A stretch of DNA of 64,000 nucleotides. It comes from Alphaproteobacteria bacterium. GTDB lineage: Bacteria; Pseudomonadota; Alphaproteobacteria; JAVJVX01. Below the pieces are notes generated by a model that worked only from the letters and a program-made list of their open reading frames with translations, was not told the origin of the DNA and ran no database searches. A program made the position numbers and the translations under genes. Positions 34,750-50,346 of this stretch are shown one piece after another. The DNA lies in assembly GCA_040220875.1 (NCBI GenBank), contig JAVJVX010000005.1:186001-250000 (forward strand). Direction: 5' to 3'. The first letter of the stretch is position 1, and every line of letters starts with the position of its first letter.

Positions 34750-35621
34750 ATCCGTTCCCACGCCCGAAGACGAAGCGCATGCCCCGCCGCCGGTCGGCCA
34801 GCAGCCGCAGATCCGGCTGGCCCAGGCTCATCGCCTGGGGCAGCGGCGGCGCGGCGGCGGCCGCTCTGCTGGTGGGCGGCCCCTGGTATCTCTGGTCATC
34901 AGGCTGGATCGGGCATGCGGCGGAACGCGTGGAAACGGCTTTTTTCGAGCAAACCGTGGCCCATGGCTTGTTTGTCCGCGAGGCCCTGGTGCGCGGGCGC
35001 GTCGAGACCGACCCGGGCGAGTTGCGCGCCGCGCTCGGTGTCGCCTGGGGCGATCCCATCCTCGCCACCGATCTGGCGGCCGCCAAGGCCCGGCTCGAGG
35101 CGCTCGCCTGGGTCGAACGCGCCGCCGTCTCCCGCCGCCTGCCGGGCACGCTGGCCATTCATCTCTTCGAACGCCGGCCCGCCGCCCGCTGGCAGTCAGA
35201 CGCCCGACTGCACCTGATCGACCGTACCGGCGCCATTCTGGAGCGCGACATAGCGGCCCGGCATGCCGATCTGCCGGTGATCGCGGGCGACGGTGCGCTC
35301 GATCTGACCGAGACGCTGCTCCAGGCCATCTGGCGCCACCCCACCCTGGCCCGGCGACTGACCGCGGCCGTACGGATCGCCGGCCGGCGATGGAACCTGC
35401 GTTTCGATGACGCGGTGGAAGTCCGCCTGCCGGCGGAGAGTTTTGATGCGGCGCTGACGCGCCTCGCCGAGCTGGAATCGCGCGAAAAAATACTTTCACG
35501 CGACATGGCGGCGATCGATCTGCGCTTGCCTGACCGCATCACGGTCAAACCCCGCAACCTGCGTCCGTCCGGCACGCCAGGACCCGACACCCGGCGTGGG
35601 GCGTCGGGCCAGGACACGTGA
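34737..35621 (+). CDS. ftsQ: FtsQ, cell division protein
   Basis: Bitopic divisome protein that recruits FtsB/FtsL. The 294 residues begin with a basic cytoplasmic tail (many Arg/Lys to about residue 32), a membrane helix at about 37-57, a POTRA domain (VREALVRGRVETDPGELRAALGV…LEALAWVERAAVSRRLPGTLAIHLFERRP), then the FtsQ domain ending in DLRLPDRITVKP. The start overlaps the end of ddl by 13 bases, longer than the other junctions in the cluster. Confidence 0.93.
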   Translation: MPRLNPFPRPKTKRMPRRRSASSRRSGWPRLIAWGSGGAAAAALLVGGPWYLWSSGWIGHAAERVETAFFEQTVAHGLFVREALVRGRVETDPGELRAALGVAWGDPILATDLAAAKARLEALAWVERAAVSRRLPGTLAIHLFERRPAARWQSDARLHLIDRTGAILERDIAARHADLPVIAGDGALDLTETLLQAIWRHPTLARRLTAAVRIAGRRWNLRFDDAVEVRLPAESFDAALTRLAELESREKILSRDMAAIDLRLPDRITVKPRNLRPSGTPGPDTRRGASGQDT

Positions 35622-35628
35622 GCGAGAA

Positions 35629-36870
35629 ATGAAACTGCGTAACGATACCATCGCCGCCCTCGACATCGGCACCACCAAGACCTGCTGCCTGGTCGCCCGG
35701 ACCGGGCCCGACGGCATGCCCCGCGTCCGCGGCATCGGGCACCAGATGTCCAGGGGCCTCAAGGCGGGAGCGATCATCGATATGGACGCGGTGGAGGCCT
35801 CCATCCTCCAGGCGGTACACGCGGCCGAACAGATGGCGGGCGAGACGGTCCACTCGGTGCTCGTCAACCTGTCCTGCGGCCGCCCCGGCTCGCGCCGCCT
35901 GGATGTCGAAGTCGCACTCAATGGCCACGAGATCGGTGACGCGGATCTTCGCCGCGTATTCGAAGAGGGCCAGATCCATGTGGATCTTGAGGAACGCGAG
36001 GTCATCCATTCGATACCGGTTGGGTTCCGCGTCGACGATGCCTCCGGCATTCGCGACCCACGCGGGATGTTTGGTGACAATCTGGGCGTGGAAATGCACG
36101 TCATCACGGCCACGAGCGGCCCCGTCCGCAATCTCGTGACCTGTGTCGAGCGCAGCCATCTCGACATCGAGCGTGTCGTGCTCTCGGCCTACGCCTCGGG
36201 CCTGGCCTGCCTGGTCGAGGACGAGATGGATCTTGGCGCCACTGTGATCGACATGGGTGGCGGCACCACAAGCCTTGGCGTCTTCGTCAACGGCAAGGTC
36301 GTCTATACCGACGTGGTCCCGGTCGGCGGCCACCACGTAACCAGCGATATCGCGCGCGGGCTTTGCACCTCGGTGGCGGATGCGGAGCGCATCAAGACAC
36401 TCTATGGCAGCACTTCCACCTTGCCTGGCGATGACAAGGCCCGGATCGACGTGCCGCCCGTCGGCGAACCGCAGACGGGTGAGCCGAACTACGTCTCCAA
36501 ATCTCTGCTGCACCGGATCATCCGACCACGGATCGAGGAAACATTCGAAATGGTGCGCGCCGCGCTCGAAGCGAGCGGCCTCGATCGGCTGGCGGGGCGG
36601 CGGGTGATCCTGACCGGTGGCGCCTGCCAGCTACAGGGCGTGCGGGAACTGGCCGCCCTCATTCTCGACAAGCAGGTCCGCATCGGGCGGCCGGCCCGCA
36701 TTGCCGGGCTCGCTGAATCCATGAGCGGACCCGCCTTTTCAACGGCGGCCGGTCTGCTGCTCTACGCCAACGCGGCGGAAAACGAAGGATTTGGAATGGA
36801 ACAAGAGAGATCAGGCGACCCCGAGGGGTTTTTGCGCCGCCTGAGTCTCTGGCTGAAGGAGAACTTTTGA
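35629..36870 (+). CDS. ftsA: FtsA, actin-like membrane tether of FtsZ
   Basis: Actin-fold ATPase that anchors FtsZ to the inner membrane. The 413-residue protein opens with [17 protein letters not shown] (phosphate-binding loop 1). [22 protein letters not shown] is the second phosphate loop and [12 protein letters not shown] the adenosine motif. The C-terminal [13 protein letters not shown] is the amphipathic membrane-targeting helix. I choose the ATG at 35629, 7 bases after ftsQ. Confidence 0.97.
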   Translation: MKLRNDTIAALDIGTTKTCCLVARTGPDGMPRVRGIGHQMSRGLKAGAIIDMDAVEASILQAVHAAEQMAGETVHSVLVNLSCGRPGSRRLDVEVALNGHEIGDADLRRVFEEGQIHVDLEEREVIHSIPVGFRVDDASGIRDPRGMFGDNLGVEMHVITATSGPVRNLVTCVERSHLDIERVVLSAYASGLACLVEDEMDLGATVIDMGGGTTSLGVFVNGKVVYTDVVPVGGHHVTSDIARGLCTSVADAERIKTLYGSTSTLPGDDKARIDVPPVGEPQTGEPNYVSKSLLHRIIRPRIEETFEMVRAALEASGLDRLAGRRVILTGGACQLQGVRELAALILDKQVRIGRPARIAGLAESMSGPAFSTAAGLLLYANAAENEGFGMEQERSGDPEGFLRRLSLWLKENF

Positions 36871-36946
36871 GGCGCAAGGGAGCCCGGCGATGGCCATCCG
36901 GTCAGCACCGGAACAATCGAACCACTATGGGGAATGGAGATTTGAA

Positions 36947-38761
36947 ATGACCATCAACCTCAGCGTTCCGCAAACCGAAACGGAACTGAAACCTCGTATC
37001 ACCGTGGTAGGAGTCGGCGGCGCCGGCTGCAACGCGGTCAACAATATGATCAATCTCAACCTGGGGGGGGTCGAGTTCACAGCCATGAACACCGACGCCC
37101 AGTCCCTTGCCCAGTCGGGCGCGCCACGCACGTTACAGCTTGGCACGACGATCACCCAGGGCCTCGGCGCCGGCTCGCGCCCCGAAGTCGGCCGAGCTTC
37201 CGCCGAAGAAGCGATCGAGGAAATCATGGAGCAGCTGGGCGGAAGCCACATGCTCTTCATCACGGCCGGCATGGGCGGTGGCACCGGCACGGGCGCGGCC
37301 CCTGTTATCGCGCGGGCCGCGCGCGACCACGGCCTCCTGACGGTGGGCGTCGTGACCAAGCCGTTCCACTTTGAAGGAACCAACCGGATGCGGCTCGCGG
37401 AGGCGGGGATTGAGGAGCTTCAGCAGTTTGTCGATACGCTGATCGTCATTCCCAACCAGAACCTGTTCCGGGTGGCGAACGAGAAGACAACCTTCGCCGA
37501 TGCGTTCGCGATGGCCGACAACGTCCTTTATTCGGGCGTGCGGGGCATTACCGACCTCATGGTGATGCCCGGCCTGATCAATCTCGACTTCGCGGATATC
37601 CGGGCCGTCATGTCCGAAATGGGCAAGGCCATGATGGGCACCGGCGAAGGCGATGGCGATAAACGGGCCACCGATGCGGCCGAAGCGGCCATCTCCAACC
37701 CGTTGCTGGACGACGTCTCGATGAAGGGTGCCCGCGGGGTTCTCATCAATATCACCGGCGGCATGGACATGACGCTGTATGAGGTCGATGAAGCCGCCAA
37801 TCGCATTCGCGAAGAAGTCGATCCGGAAGCAAATATCATCTTCGGCTCCACCTTCGACGAGGCGATGGAAGGCCAGCTTCGGGTTTCGGTCGTCGCGACC
37901 GGGATCGACGCCGAGGCGATCGGCGCCCGGCATCCCGAAATCCGGGAGCGGACCGAAGCCCGCGCGCGCCTGGCCCAACCCACGACGAACCACGCGGGCC
38001 CGGTCCGGCCGGCGGTGGTTGCCACGACCGCCAGTCCGGCCTTCCGGCCGTCCCCGGTGAGCCCTATGCCAGGCCAGCCCCAGCCCGTGGCCACGGGTGG
38101 CGCGGCGACAGCAGTGGCGATGGCCGAGCCCGCGGGCGAAGCCATCCCCGAGCCGGATCCCGAGACGAAGCTCGAGACGAAGCTCGAGACAAGCGCCGAA
38201 ACCGCCGGCGATACCGTGCCCGAGGCAGCAAGCCTGGCGGACCCCGAGACGCCCGGGGCGATTGCTTCCGACCCGGCCGCCGGCTCACCCGCCGCGACCG
38301 TGACGGCCCCTGGCACCCGGGCGGCGGACCAGCCGTTCATCCCGCCCCGCCCGGTCCAGCCCGCCGCATCGCCGGAACAGGCCACGCGGGCGACCGCGGC
38401 CCGGCCAGACCCCTTTGCCGAGGCGGCCATGGCCAATGGCGGCCGGCAGCCGGACCGCCCCAGAAGCAACCGGCCGGGACTGTTCGGCTTCATGGGCAGC
38501 CGACAGAAGGAGGCCGCCCGCGACGAGGCGCCGGAATCGGCAGAAACTCCGACCGAACAGGCGTCGGCACCGGCGCCCTCCCTGCCGAAGGCGGCGCCGG
38601 GCCGCGAGACCCCGGCCCGGTCTGAGGAGGCCTCGGCGCCGGCAAGGCCGCGCGAGGTTCCGCAATCGCGGATGCCGGTCGAGCGGGCGGCCACGGGCGG
38701 GGCGGAGTCCGAGGACGACCTCCTCGATATTCCGGCCTTCCTGCGCCGGCAAGCCAATTGA
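36947..38761 (+). CDS. ftsZ: FtsZ, tubulin-like division GTPase with long C-terminal linker
   Basis: Forms the Z ring. With the ATG at 36947 (GGAG 7 bases upstream) the protein has 604 residues. The core is [32 protein letters not shown] near 106-122 (tubulin signature), [12 protein letters not shown] and the T7 loop [15 protein letters not shown]. The core ends near residue 320, followed by a Pro/Ala/Glu-rich linker of about 265 residues. The conserved tail [13 protein letters not shown] at the end binds FtsA and other partners. Such long linkers are usual in alphaproteobacteria but this is at the long end. A spurious upstream start at 36890 is less likely. Confidence 0.97.
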   Translation: MTINLSVPQTETELKPRITVVGVGGAGCNAVNNMINLNLGGVEFTAMNTDAQSLAQSGAPRTLQLGTTITQGLGAGSRPEVGRASAEEAIEEIMEQLGGSHMLFITAGMGGGTGTGAAPVIARAARDHGLLTVGVVTKPFHFEGTNRMRLAEAGIEELQQFVDTLIVIPNQNLFRVANEKTTFADAFAMADNVLYSGVRGITDLMVMPGLINLDFADIRAVMSEMGKAMMGTGEGDGDKRATDAAEAAISNPLLDDVSMKGARGVLINITGGMDMTLYEVDEAANRIREEVDPEANIIFGSTFDEAMEGQLRVSVVATGIDAEAIGARHPEIRERTEARARLAQPTTNHAGPVRPAVVATTASPAFRPSPVSPMPGQPQPVATGGAATAVAMAEPAGEAIPEPDPETKLETKLETSAETAGDTVPEAASLADPETPGAIASDPAAGSPAATVTAPGTRAADQPFIPPRPVQPAASPEQATRATAARPDPFAEAAMANGGRQPDRPRSNRPGLFGFMGSRQKEAARDEAPESAETPTEQASAPAPSLPKAAPGRETPARSEEASAPARPREVPQSRMPVERAATGGAESEDDLLDIPAFLRRQAN

Positions 38762-38858
38762 GCGAGGCCTCACGGCGCAGGGCCGGAAGGTGGAATGAAC
38801 CGGCTGAACCTCCGCGGTTCTGGCGTAACATTCTGTAACAAAAGGTGATTTGAGACAG

Positions 38859-38892
38859 CAGGGGGAGTTTGGTTAACTCCCCCTGCCCTTTT
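38859..38892 (+). terminator. intrinsic terminator after ftsZ
   Basis: Perfect 11-bp stem CAGGGGGAGTT (38859-38869) and AACTCCCCCTG (38875-38885) with a 5-base loop, followed by CCCTTTT. It lies 98 bases after the ftsZ stop and marks the end of the dcw transcript, or attenuates read-through into lpxC. Confidence 0.85.
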
Positions 38893-38952
38893 CGGGACAA
38901 AGGGACGGGACGCGCCCAAGGACAGCGCCCCCAGGGGGACCAACCAGAGACC

Positions 38953-39960
38953 ATGCCAAGAGACGGATTTCCTTTCAGCCTGACCGGGGCGGGCAAAGAG
39001 CCCGTTCGCCAGCGCACGCTCAAGAACCCGATCAACTGCTCGGGCACGGCGCTGCATGCGGGCACGCATGTCGCGATGACCCTGCATCCGGCGCCGGCAG
39101 ACACAGGCATCGTGTTTCGCCGGACGGGCCCGGGGGTTGGGCCCGCGGGTGCGGGCGATATTCCCGCACGCTACGATCATGTGGTGGATACGCGGCTGTG
39201 CACGGTGATCGGCAACGGACAGGGCGCGAACGTGGCCACGATAGAGCATCTGATGGCGGCGCTGGCAGGCGCGGGCATCGACAATGCGCTGATCGAGATC
39301 AATGGCGCCGAGGTTCCGGCCATGGACGGCAGCGCCGCGCCGTTCCTTTTCCTGATCGAATGCGCGGGCGTGGTCGAACAGGAAGCACCACGCCGGGTCC
39401 TGCGCGTGCTGAAGCCCGTTTCGGTGAGCGACGGGACCGCAAAGGCCAGCCTGACTCCGGCCGAGCAACCCTCCCTCTCTTTCGAGATCGAGTACGACAA
39501 TCGCGTGATTGCCCGCCAATCACACACACTGGATTTTTCCGAACCCACCTTCCGCGCGGAGGTCAGCCGTGCACGCACTTACGGCTTCCTCGAGGATGTG
39601 ACCGCGCTTCAGTCCCAGGGGTTGGCCTTGGGCGGATCCCTGGACAACGCGGTCGTCGTCTCGGGCGAGCGAATCCTCAACGAGAACGGTCTGCGCTACG
39701 AAAACGAATTCGTGCGCCACAAGCTGCTGGATGCGATCGGCGACCTCTATCTTGCGGGCGGCCTCGTGCTTGGCCGCTTCGAAGGCTCGTGCGCCGGCCA
39801 TCGCATCAACAACAAGCTGCTTCGTGCGCTTTTTGCTGACGATGCCGCCTGGGAATGGGCGGACGCGCCCGTCGCACCGATGAGCGGTCCGGTCGGCGAA
39901 ACAACGACACCCGACGGCCGCCTGCGAGGCACGGAAGAACTCAAACTCGCCGCCGGCTAG
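38953..39960 (+). CDS. lpxC: LpxC, UDP-3-O-acyl-GlcNAc deacetylase
   Basis: Zinc deacetylase performing the committed step of lipid A synthesis. The 335-residue protein has [16 protein letters not shown] at the start, [18 protein letters not shown] with the first zinc His near 99, [20 protein letters not shown] with the catalytic/zinc HKxxDxxGD near 256, and a His in [11 protein letters not shown]. It carries about 30 extra C-terminal residues compared with E. coli LpxC. The ATG at 38953 follows the ftsZ terminator; an upstream in-frame ATG at 38869 lies in the terminator and is rejected. Confidence 0.96.
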   Translation: MPRDGFPFSLTGAGKEPVRQRTLKNPINCSGTALHAGTHVAMTLHPAPADTGIVFRRTGPGVGPAGAGDIPARYDHVVDTRLCTVIGNGQGANVATIEHLMAALAGAGIDNALIEINGAEVPAMDGSAAPFLFLIECAGVVEQEAPRRVLRVLKPVSVSDGTAKASLTPAEQPSLSFEIEYDNRVIARQSHTLDFSEPTFRAEVSRARTYGFLEDVTALQSQGLALGGSLDNAVVVSGERILNENGLRYENEFVRHKLLDAIGDLYLAGGLVLGRFEGSCAGHRINNKLLRALFADDAAWEWADAPVAPMSGPVGETTTPDGRLRGTEELKLAAG

Positions 39961-40089
39961 GGTCTGCCGCCATAGGGCCGGACACCAGGCGGGCGTCCGC
40001 TCTCCTCCATGGCACGGCCGGCAGATCTCCGCCCCGAAAATACCCCCCAGGCGATCGCCGTCGGCACCCTGCCCGCGAAGCCCCCCTGC

Positions 40090-40117
40090 TTGCGTCTGCG
40101 CCGGCCTGCGTTATAAG
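40090..40117 (+). promoter_or_regulatory. candidate promoter of bamD
   Basis: TTGCGT (40090-40095) and TATAAG (40112-40117) with a 16-base spacer, about 75 bases before the bamD start, in the 231-base gap after lpxC. Both boxes are close to the sigma-70 consensus for a GC-rich genome. Confidence 0.5.
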
Positions 40118-40191
40118 TGCCTGTCCCCCACCCGGCCGAGCCGTGATAAGATGTCGGCCGACAAACCGGAAAAAAACGCCCGCACCGTCCC

Positions 40192-41064
40192 ATGATGCCA
40201 GCTTCGCCTGACCGCCCCGCCGCCAGCCGCCGCCCCCGCCGGGGCCGGCTCGCCCCTGCCGTCCTCGCCCTGGTCCTCGTGCTGGGCGGCTGCGCGAGCG
40301 ACGGCGGCGAGCCTGAATTCGTCGATCGCGACCCCGGGGCCATCTACAATACCGCCCTCGACGAGTTTTCGGTCGGTAACTACAACCAGGCCGTGGTCGA
40401 GTTCAACGAGGTCGAGCGCCAGCATCCCTATTCGCAATGGGCCACGAAATCGAAGCTGATGGCGGCCTACACGCTCTACCTTGAGAACAAGTACCAGTTG
40501 GCCATCGACCAACTCGAAGCCTTCATCCAGTTGCATCCGGGCAACGAGGACATTGCCTACGCCTATTACCTGCGCGCGCTCAGTTATTACGAGCAGATCA
40601 GTGACGTCGAGCGCGACCAGGGCATGACACAACGCGCGTTCGAGGCGCTCAACGAGGTTGTCCGCCGGTTCCCGGATACCAAATACGGCAAGGACGCCAA
40701 GGGAAAGGCTGTCCTGGCGCGCGACCATCTGGCCGGCAAGGAAATCGAGATCGGCCGGTACTACCAGCGCAAGACCGATTACCTCGCGGCCATTAACCGG
40801 TTCAAGACCGTGCTGGCCGATTACGACGGGACCTCGCACGTGCCCGAAGCGCTGCACCGGCTGACAGAATGCTACCTCTCCCTCGGCCTGCTTGAGGAGG
40901 CCCGGCGCAGTGCCGCCGTCCTCGGCTACAATTTTCCCGACAGCGAGTGGTATCGCGACAGCTACGCGCTCCTGAACGAGGACTATCAGCGCCCACCCAC
41001 ACCGGAAGACCTCGAGCGGCAGAACCAGGACTTTTTCGACCAGACCTGGCAATCGCTGTTTTAG
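40192..41064 (+). CDS. bamD: BamD, outer membrane assembly lipoprotein
   Basis: Lipoprotein of the BAM complex that inserts beta-barrel proteins into the outer membrane. The 290-residue protein has a signal peptide with lipobox LGGC (Cys34), then five TPR-like repeats (YNTALDEFSVGNYNQAVVEFNEV, YTLYLENKYQLAIDQLEAFIQLHPG, TQRAFEALNEVVRRFPDTKY, AINRFKTVLADY). The YLRALSYYEQI segment is typical. It is followed 6 bases later by recN, the usual alphaproteobacterial order lpxC-bamD-recN-ligA. Confidence 0.96.
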   Translation: MMPASPDRPAASRRPRRGRLAPAVLALVLVLGGCASDGGEPEFVDRDPGAIYNTALDEFSVGNYNQAVVEFNEVERQHPYSQWATKSKLMAAYTLYLENKYQLAIDQLEAFIQLHPGNEDIAYAYYLRALSYYEQISDVERDQGMTQRAFEALNEVVRRFPDTKYGKDAKGKAVLARDHLAGKEIEIGRYYQRKTDYLAAINRFKTVLADYDGTSHVPEALHRLTECYLSLGLLEEARRSAAVLGYNFPDSEWYRDSYALLNEDYQRPPTPEDLERQNQDFFDQTWQSLF

Positions 41065-41070
41065 CCGGCC

Positions 41071-46881
<5,811 letters not shown>

Positions 46882-47000
46882 GCGACCAATCCCTGTTCCG
46901 ACGAAAGCCCGGGCGTGCCCGAGCCCGATCAAGCTAAGGAGAGCCGGATGAGGTTACAAGGCCCGCCATGATCCTTTGGCCCCGCCCCCCGAAAGCGGGA

Positions 47001-47921
47001 TCAGCGGCCGGGCCTTTCCAGGCGGAGGGCGCTCCAGCCGTCACGCCGGATGCGGGCGCTTTCGTCCAGCCCGGCCTGGCGATAGGCGGCCGCCACGTCG
47101 TCGGCCTGCGGGTTGAGAATGCCCGACAGCACGATGCGCCCGCCGGGCGAGAGAGCGGCCGCGGCCGGACCGGACAGGCGTTTCAGCGGGGTGGCGAGAA
47201 TGTTGGCGAGGATCAGATCGAACGGCCCTGCCTGGGCGATCCCGTCGAACCCGTCCGCCACGAGAACCTCGATTTGCGCGCCAACCCCGTTTTGCCGGGC
47301 GTTTTCCATGGTCACCCGTACCGCCTCGGGATCGATATCGATGGCCAGCACCCGCGCCGCCGGCCAGAGCCGGGCAGCGGCGATGGCGAGAATACCGGAA
47401 CCGCAGCCGAGATCCAGAATCCGTGGCGCTGCCGGCAGCGCCGCCGCCAGGTCGTCGAGGGCGAGAAGACAGGAGCGGGTCGTGGGGTGCTCGCCGGAGC
47501 CGAAGGCCGTCGCCGCGTCGAGACAAAGGCCGATCCGACCCGCCGGGACGGGGGTCTCGTCGAATGAGGCACGAATGAAGAACTGCCCGACGGGCTGCGC
47601 CGGAAACGCGCGGCGCGTCACCGCGAGCCAGTCCTCGGGCTCGACGATTGTGACTTCCGCCGGCGCCAGGGCGACATCCAGGGCGAGGGTGAGTGCTGAA
47701 AGATCGGCCACGAGACGTGCCCGATCCGGGGGGCTTGCGAAATACCCCTCGATGCGCCACGCCCCATCGGCGCCGGTTTCGAAGGCCGAGATGGCCGCGC
47801 CGCCATCCCCATCGAGCCTCTCCAGGATCTCGGTGACGCCGACCGCCGCCACCTCGGGGCAGGTCACGCCCACCCGCCAGGTCCGGTGCGCCGCCGTCCC
47901 CGCTTCAGGCGGGTTCCACAA
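47001..47921 (-). CDS. prmA: PrmA, ribosomal protein L11 methyltransferase
   Basis: SAM-dependent enzyme that methylates ribosomal protein L11. The 306-residue protein has an L11-binding N-domain (to about 115), then GLCLDAATAFGSGEHPTTR, SAM loop RILDLGCGSGILAIAAA and FDLILANILATPL, all PrmA signatures. The 5' end overlaps the end of uvrD by 17 bases. The start shown is TTG with no good ribosome-binding site; an internal GTG about 16 codons on is a fair alternative. Confidence 0.94.
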   Translation of the reverse strand: MWNPPEAGTAAHRTWRVGVTCPEVAAVGVTEILERLDGDGGAAISAFETGADGAWRIEGYFASPPDRARLVADLSALTLALDVALAPAEVTIVEPEDWLAVTRRAFPAQPVGQFFIRASFDETPVPAGRIGLCLDAATAFGSGEHPTTRSCLLALDDLAAALPAAPRILDLGCGSGILAIAAARLWPAARVLAIDIDPEAVRVTMENARQNGVGAQIEVLVADGFDGIAQAGPFDLILANILATPLKRLSGPAAAALSPGGRIVLSGILNPQADDVAAAYRQAGLDESARIRRDGWSALRLERPGR

Positions 47922-50235
47922 AGCTGCCCATCACTTTCTTGATGCCCGCTTTCTCGAAATCGATTTCGAGCTTGTCGCCATCGGCCGAACGCACCCGGCC
48001 ATAGCCGAATTTCTGGTGAAATACTGTCTGGCCGACACCGATGCCGCGTTCGTCGCCCACGAACGCTTTCTGCCGGGCGTCGTCCCGCGCGGCCCGGCGT
48101 GCGCGGGCAAGCTGGCCGGGCGACTGGCTTGCGCCGAGATGGGCATGATAACGTCCCGGCCCCGACGCGGGCGCATAATCGAAGCCGTCCGTATCCTCCG
48201 CCAGCGCGCCAACGGGTGATGCCGGCCCACCGTAGAGGCCCTGATCGCTCAGGAAGCGGACATGCTCGCCCGGCAGCTCGTCGATGAAGCGCGACGGCAG
48301 GCTTGATTGCCACTGGTCATAGATCCGGCGATTCGCGGCGAAGGAAATCGCTGCCTGTTTGCGCGCGCGGGTGAGGCCGACATAAGCAAGCCGGCGCTCT
48401 TCCTCCAGCGCCGCCACGCCGCCCTCGTCCAGCGCGCGCTGATGAGGGAAAAGTCCCTCCTCCCAGCCGGGCAGAAAGACAGTATCGAACTCGAGCCCCT
48501 TGGCGGCGTGCAGCGTCATCACATTGACCATGTCGCCGGCCTGGTTCTCGCTGTTCTCCATCACGAGGCTGACATGCTCCAGGAAGGCCGGCAGCGTCTC
48601 GAATTCCTCGAGCGCATGGATGAGTTCCTTGAGGTTTTCCAGTCGGCCCGGCGCCTGGGGCGATTTGTCCCGAGCCCACATATCGGTATAGCCCGATTCA
48701 TCGAGAATGATCTCCGCCAGTTCGGCATGGAGCAAACTGGGCAACTGGGCCCGCCAGCGCGAGAGGGAGTCAAGGAAGCGGGCGACCGCGGTCCGCGATC
48801 TGGGCTTCAACTCGTCGGTTTCCAGAAGCCGGCCGGCCGCCATGGAAAACGAGATGTTCTCCGCCCGCGCCAGGCGGTGGACCGTCTGCACAGTCGCATC
48901 CCCGATCCCGCGCTTGGGCAGGTTGATGATCCTCTCATAGGCGAGATCGTCGTCCGGGCTTATGACCGCGCGGAAATAGGCGATGGCATCACGGATTTCC
49001 TGGCGCTCGTAAAAGCGCAGACCGCCAACCACCCGGTAGGGCAGGCCGATGGTGATGAACCTTTCCTCGAACTCGCGGGTCTGGAACCCGGCGCGCACCA
49101 GGATCGCCATATCGTTGAGCGCATGCCCCGCCGTCCGGAGACTCTCGATCTCATCCGAGATGACGCGCGCCTCCTCCTCGCCATCCCAGACACCCTTGAC
49201 GACGACAGGGTCGCCCTCCTTGCGTTCGGTCCAGAGAGTTTTGCCGAGCCGGCCGTCATTTTGCGCGATGAGACCCGAGGCGGCGCCCAGAATATGGGGG
49301 GTGGAGCGGTAATTCTGTTCGAGCCGCACGACGCGCGCGCCGGGAAAATCGTCCTCGAAGCGAAGGATGTTGCCGACTTCGGCGCCACGCCACCGGTAGA
49401 TGGACTGGTCGTCATCCCCCACGCAGCAGATGTTCTGATGGGATCTGGCCAGAAGCCGAAGCCAGAGGTACTGGGCCACGTTGGTGTCCTGGTATTCGTC
49501 CACGAGAATGTAGCGGAACAGCTTCTGGTAGCGCTCCAGAATGTCACCGTGTTCGGTGAAAAGGGTGAGACAGTGCAACAGCAGATCGCCGAAATCGACG
49601 GCATTGAGCGTTTTCAGGCGGTCCTGGTACTGGCGGTACAGCTCGAGGGAGCGGCCCATCGCGAAATCGCCCAGATCGGCCGGCGACACCCGGTCTGGCG
49701 TGAGGCCCTTGTCCTTCCAGCGCTCGATGATGGCGCGGAGCCCCCGGGCCGGCCAGCGCTTCTCGTCAATATCGGCCGCCTGAATCAGTTGTTTCAGAAG
49801 ACGCGTCTGATCGTCCGGATCAAGAATCGTGAAGTTGGATTTGAGTCCCACCGCCTCGGCATGGCGTCGCAGAATCCGGACGCACAGGGCGTGGAAGGTG
49901 CCAAGCCACAGATTGTCCGCCGGACATCCGATCAGCTTCTCGACCCGCGCCTTCATCTCGCGCGCCGCCTTGTTGGTGAAGGTCACGGCCAGCACCTGAT
50001 GGGGCGCGGCGCGCCCGCTGCGGAGAATGTGGGCGAGTCGGGTCGTGAGGACGCGGGTCTTGCCGGTCCCGGCCCCGGCCAGGACCAGAACGGGACCATC
50101 CATCGCCGAAACCGCCTCGCGCTGGGGCCGGTTGAGGTCGGCCAGATACGAGGCTTCGGACCCTTCTTGCGCGGGCGCGCCGGCGGCCCCCGTCCCGAAG
50201 AGGGAGGGCGGGTTGGATGAAGAGGAGTTGGACAT
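47905..50235 (-). CDS. uvrD: UvrD/PcrA-type DNA helicase
   Basis: Superfamily 1A 3'-to-5' helicase for nucleotide excision and mismatch repair. With the ATG at 50235 it has 776 residues. Motifs in order are LNRPQREAV (Q), AGAGTGKTRVL (Walker A), VTFTNKAAREMK, VDEYQDTN (Walker B), VGDDDQSIYRWRGA, LEQNYRSTPHI, MTLHAAKGLEFDTVF and YVGLTRARK. The C-terminus has a Tudor-like tail (VGQTVFHQKFGYGRVRSADGDKLEIDFEKAGIKKV) as in PcrA/UvrD. An upstream in-frame start (50328) is less convincing. Confidence 0.96.
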   Translation of the reverse strand: MSNSSSSNPPSLFGTGAAGAPAQEGSEASYLADLNRPQREAVSAMDGPVLVLAGAGTGKTRVLTTRLAHILRSGRAAPHQVLAVTFTNKAAREMKARVEKLIGCPADNLWLGTFHALCVRILRRHAEAVGLKSNFTILDPDDQTRLLKQLIQAADIDEKRWPARGLRAIIERWKDKGLTPDRVSPADLGDFAMGRSLELYRQYQDRLKTLNAVDFGDLLLHCLTLFTEHGDILERYQKLFRYILVDEYQDTNVAQYLWLRLLARSHQNICCVGDDDQSIYRWRGAEVGNILRFEDDFPGARVVRLEQNYRSTPHILGAASGLIAQNDGRLGKTLWTERKEGDPVVVKGVWDGEEEARVISDEIESLRTAGHALNDMAILVRAGFQTREFEERFITIGLPYRVVGGLRFYERQEIRDAIAYFRAVISPDDDLAYERIINLPKRGIGDATVQTVHRLARAENISFSMAAGRLLETDELKPRSRTAVARFLDSLSRWRAQLPSLLHAELAEIILDESGYTDMWARDKSPQAPGRLENLKELIHALEEFETLPAFLEHVSLVMENSENQAGDMVNVMTLHAAKGLEFDTVFLPGWEEGLFPHQRALDEGGVAALEEERRLAYVGLTRARKQAAISFAANRRIYDQWQSSLPSRFIDELPGEHVRFLSDQGLYGGPASPVGALAEDTDGFDYAPASGPGRYHAHLGASQSPGQLARARRAARDDARQKAFVGDERGIGVGQTVFHQKFGYGRVRSADGDKLEIDFEKAGIKKVMGSFVEPA

Positions 50236-50346
50236 GAGCCCACAGTATATCGATGGCCGGACGAATGGGAGCCCCCATATGCGGTGGCGCTCGCTGGCCC
50301 GGATCGGCCGCCACGGGGCCAAAAGCAACAGCGGACTGCCGCGCCC

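Noticed and set aside
36890-36946. Upstream ATG start for ftsZ
   Set aside because: It adds a 19-residue stretch without family support; the ATG at 36947 has a better ribosome-binding site and gives the usual start.
38869-38952. Upstream ATG-equivalent start for lpxC
   Set aside because: It would begin inside the terminator hairpin after ftsZ and add 28 residues not seen in LpxC.
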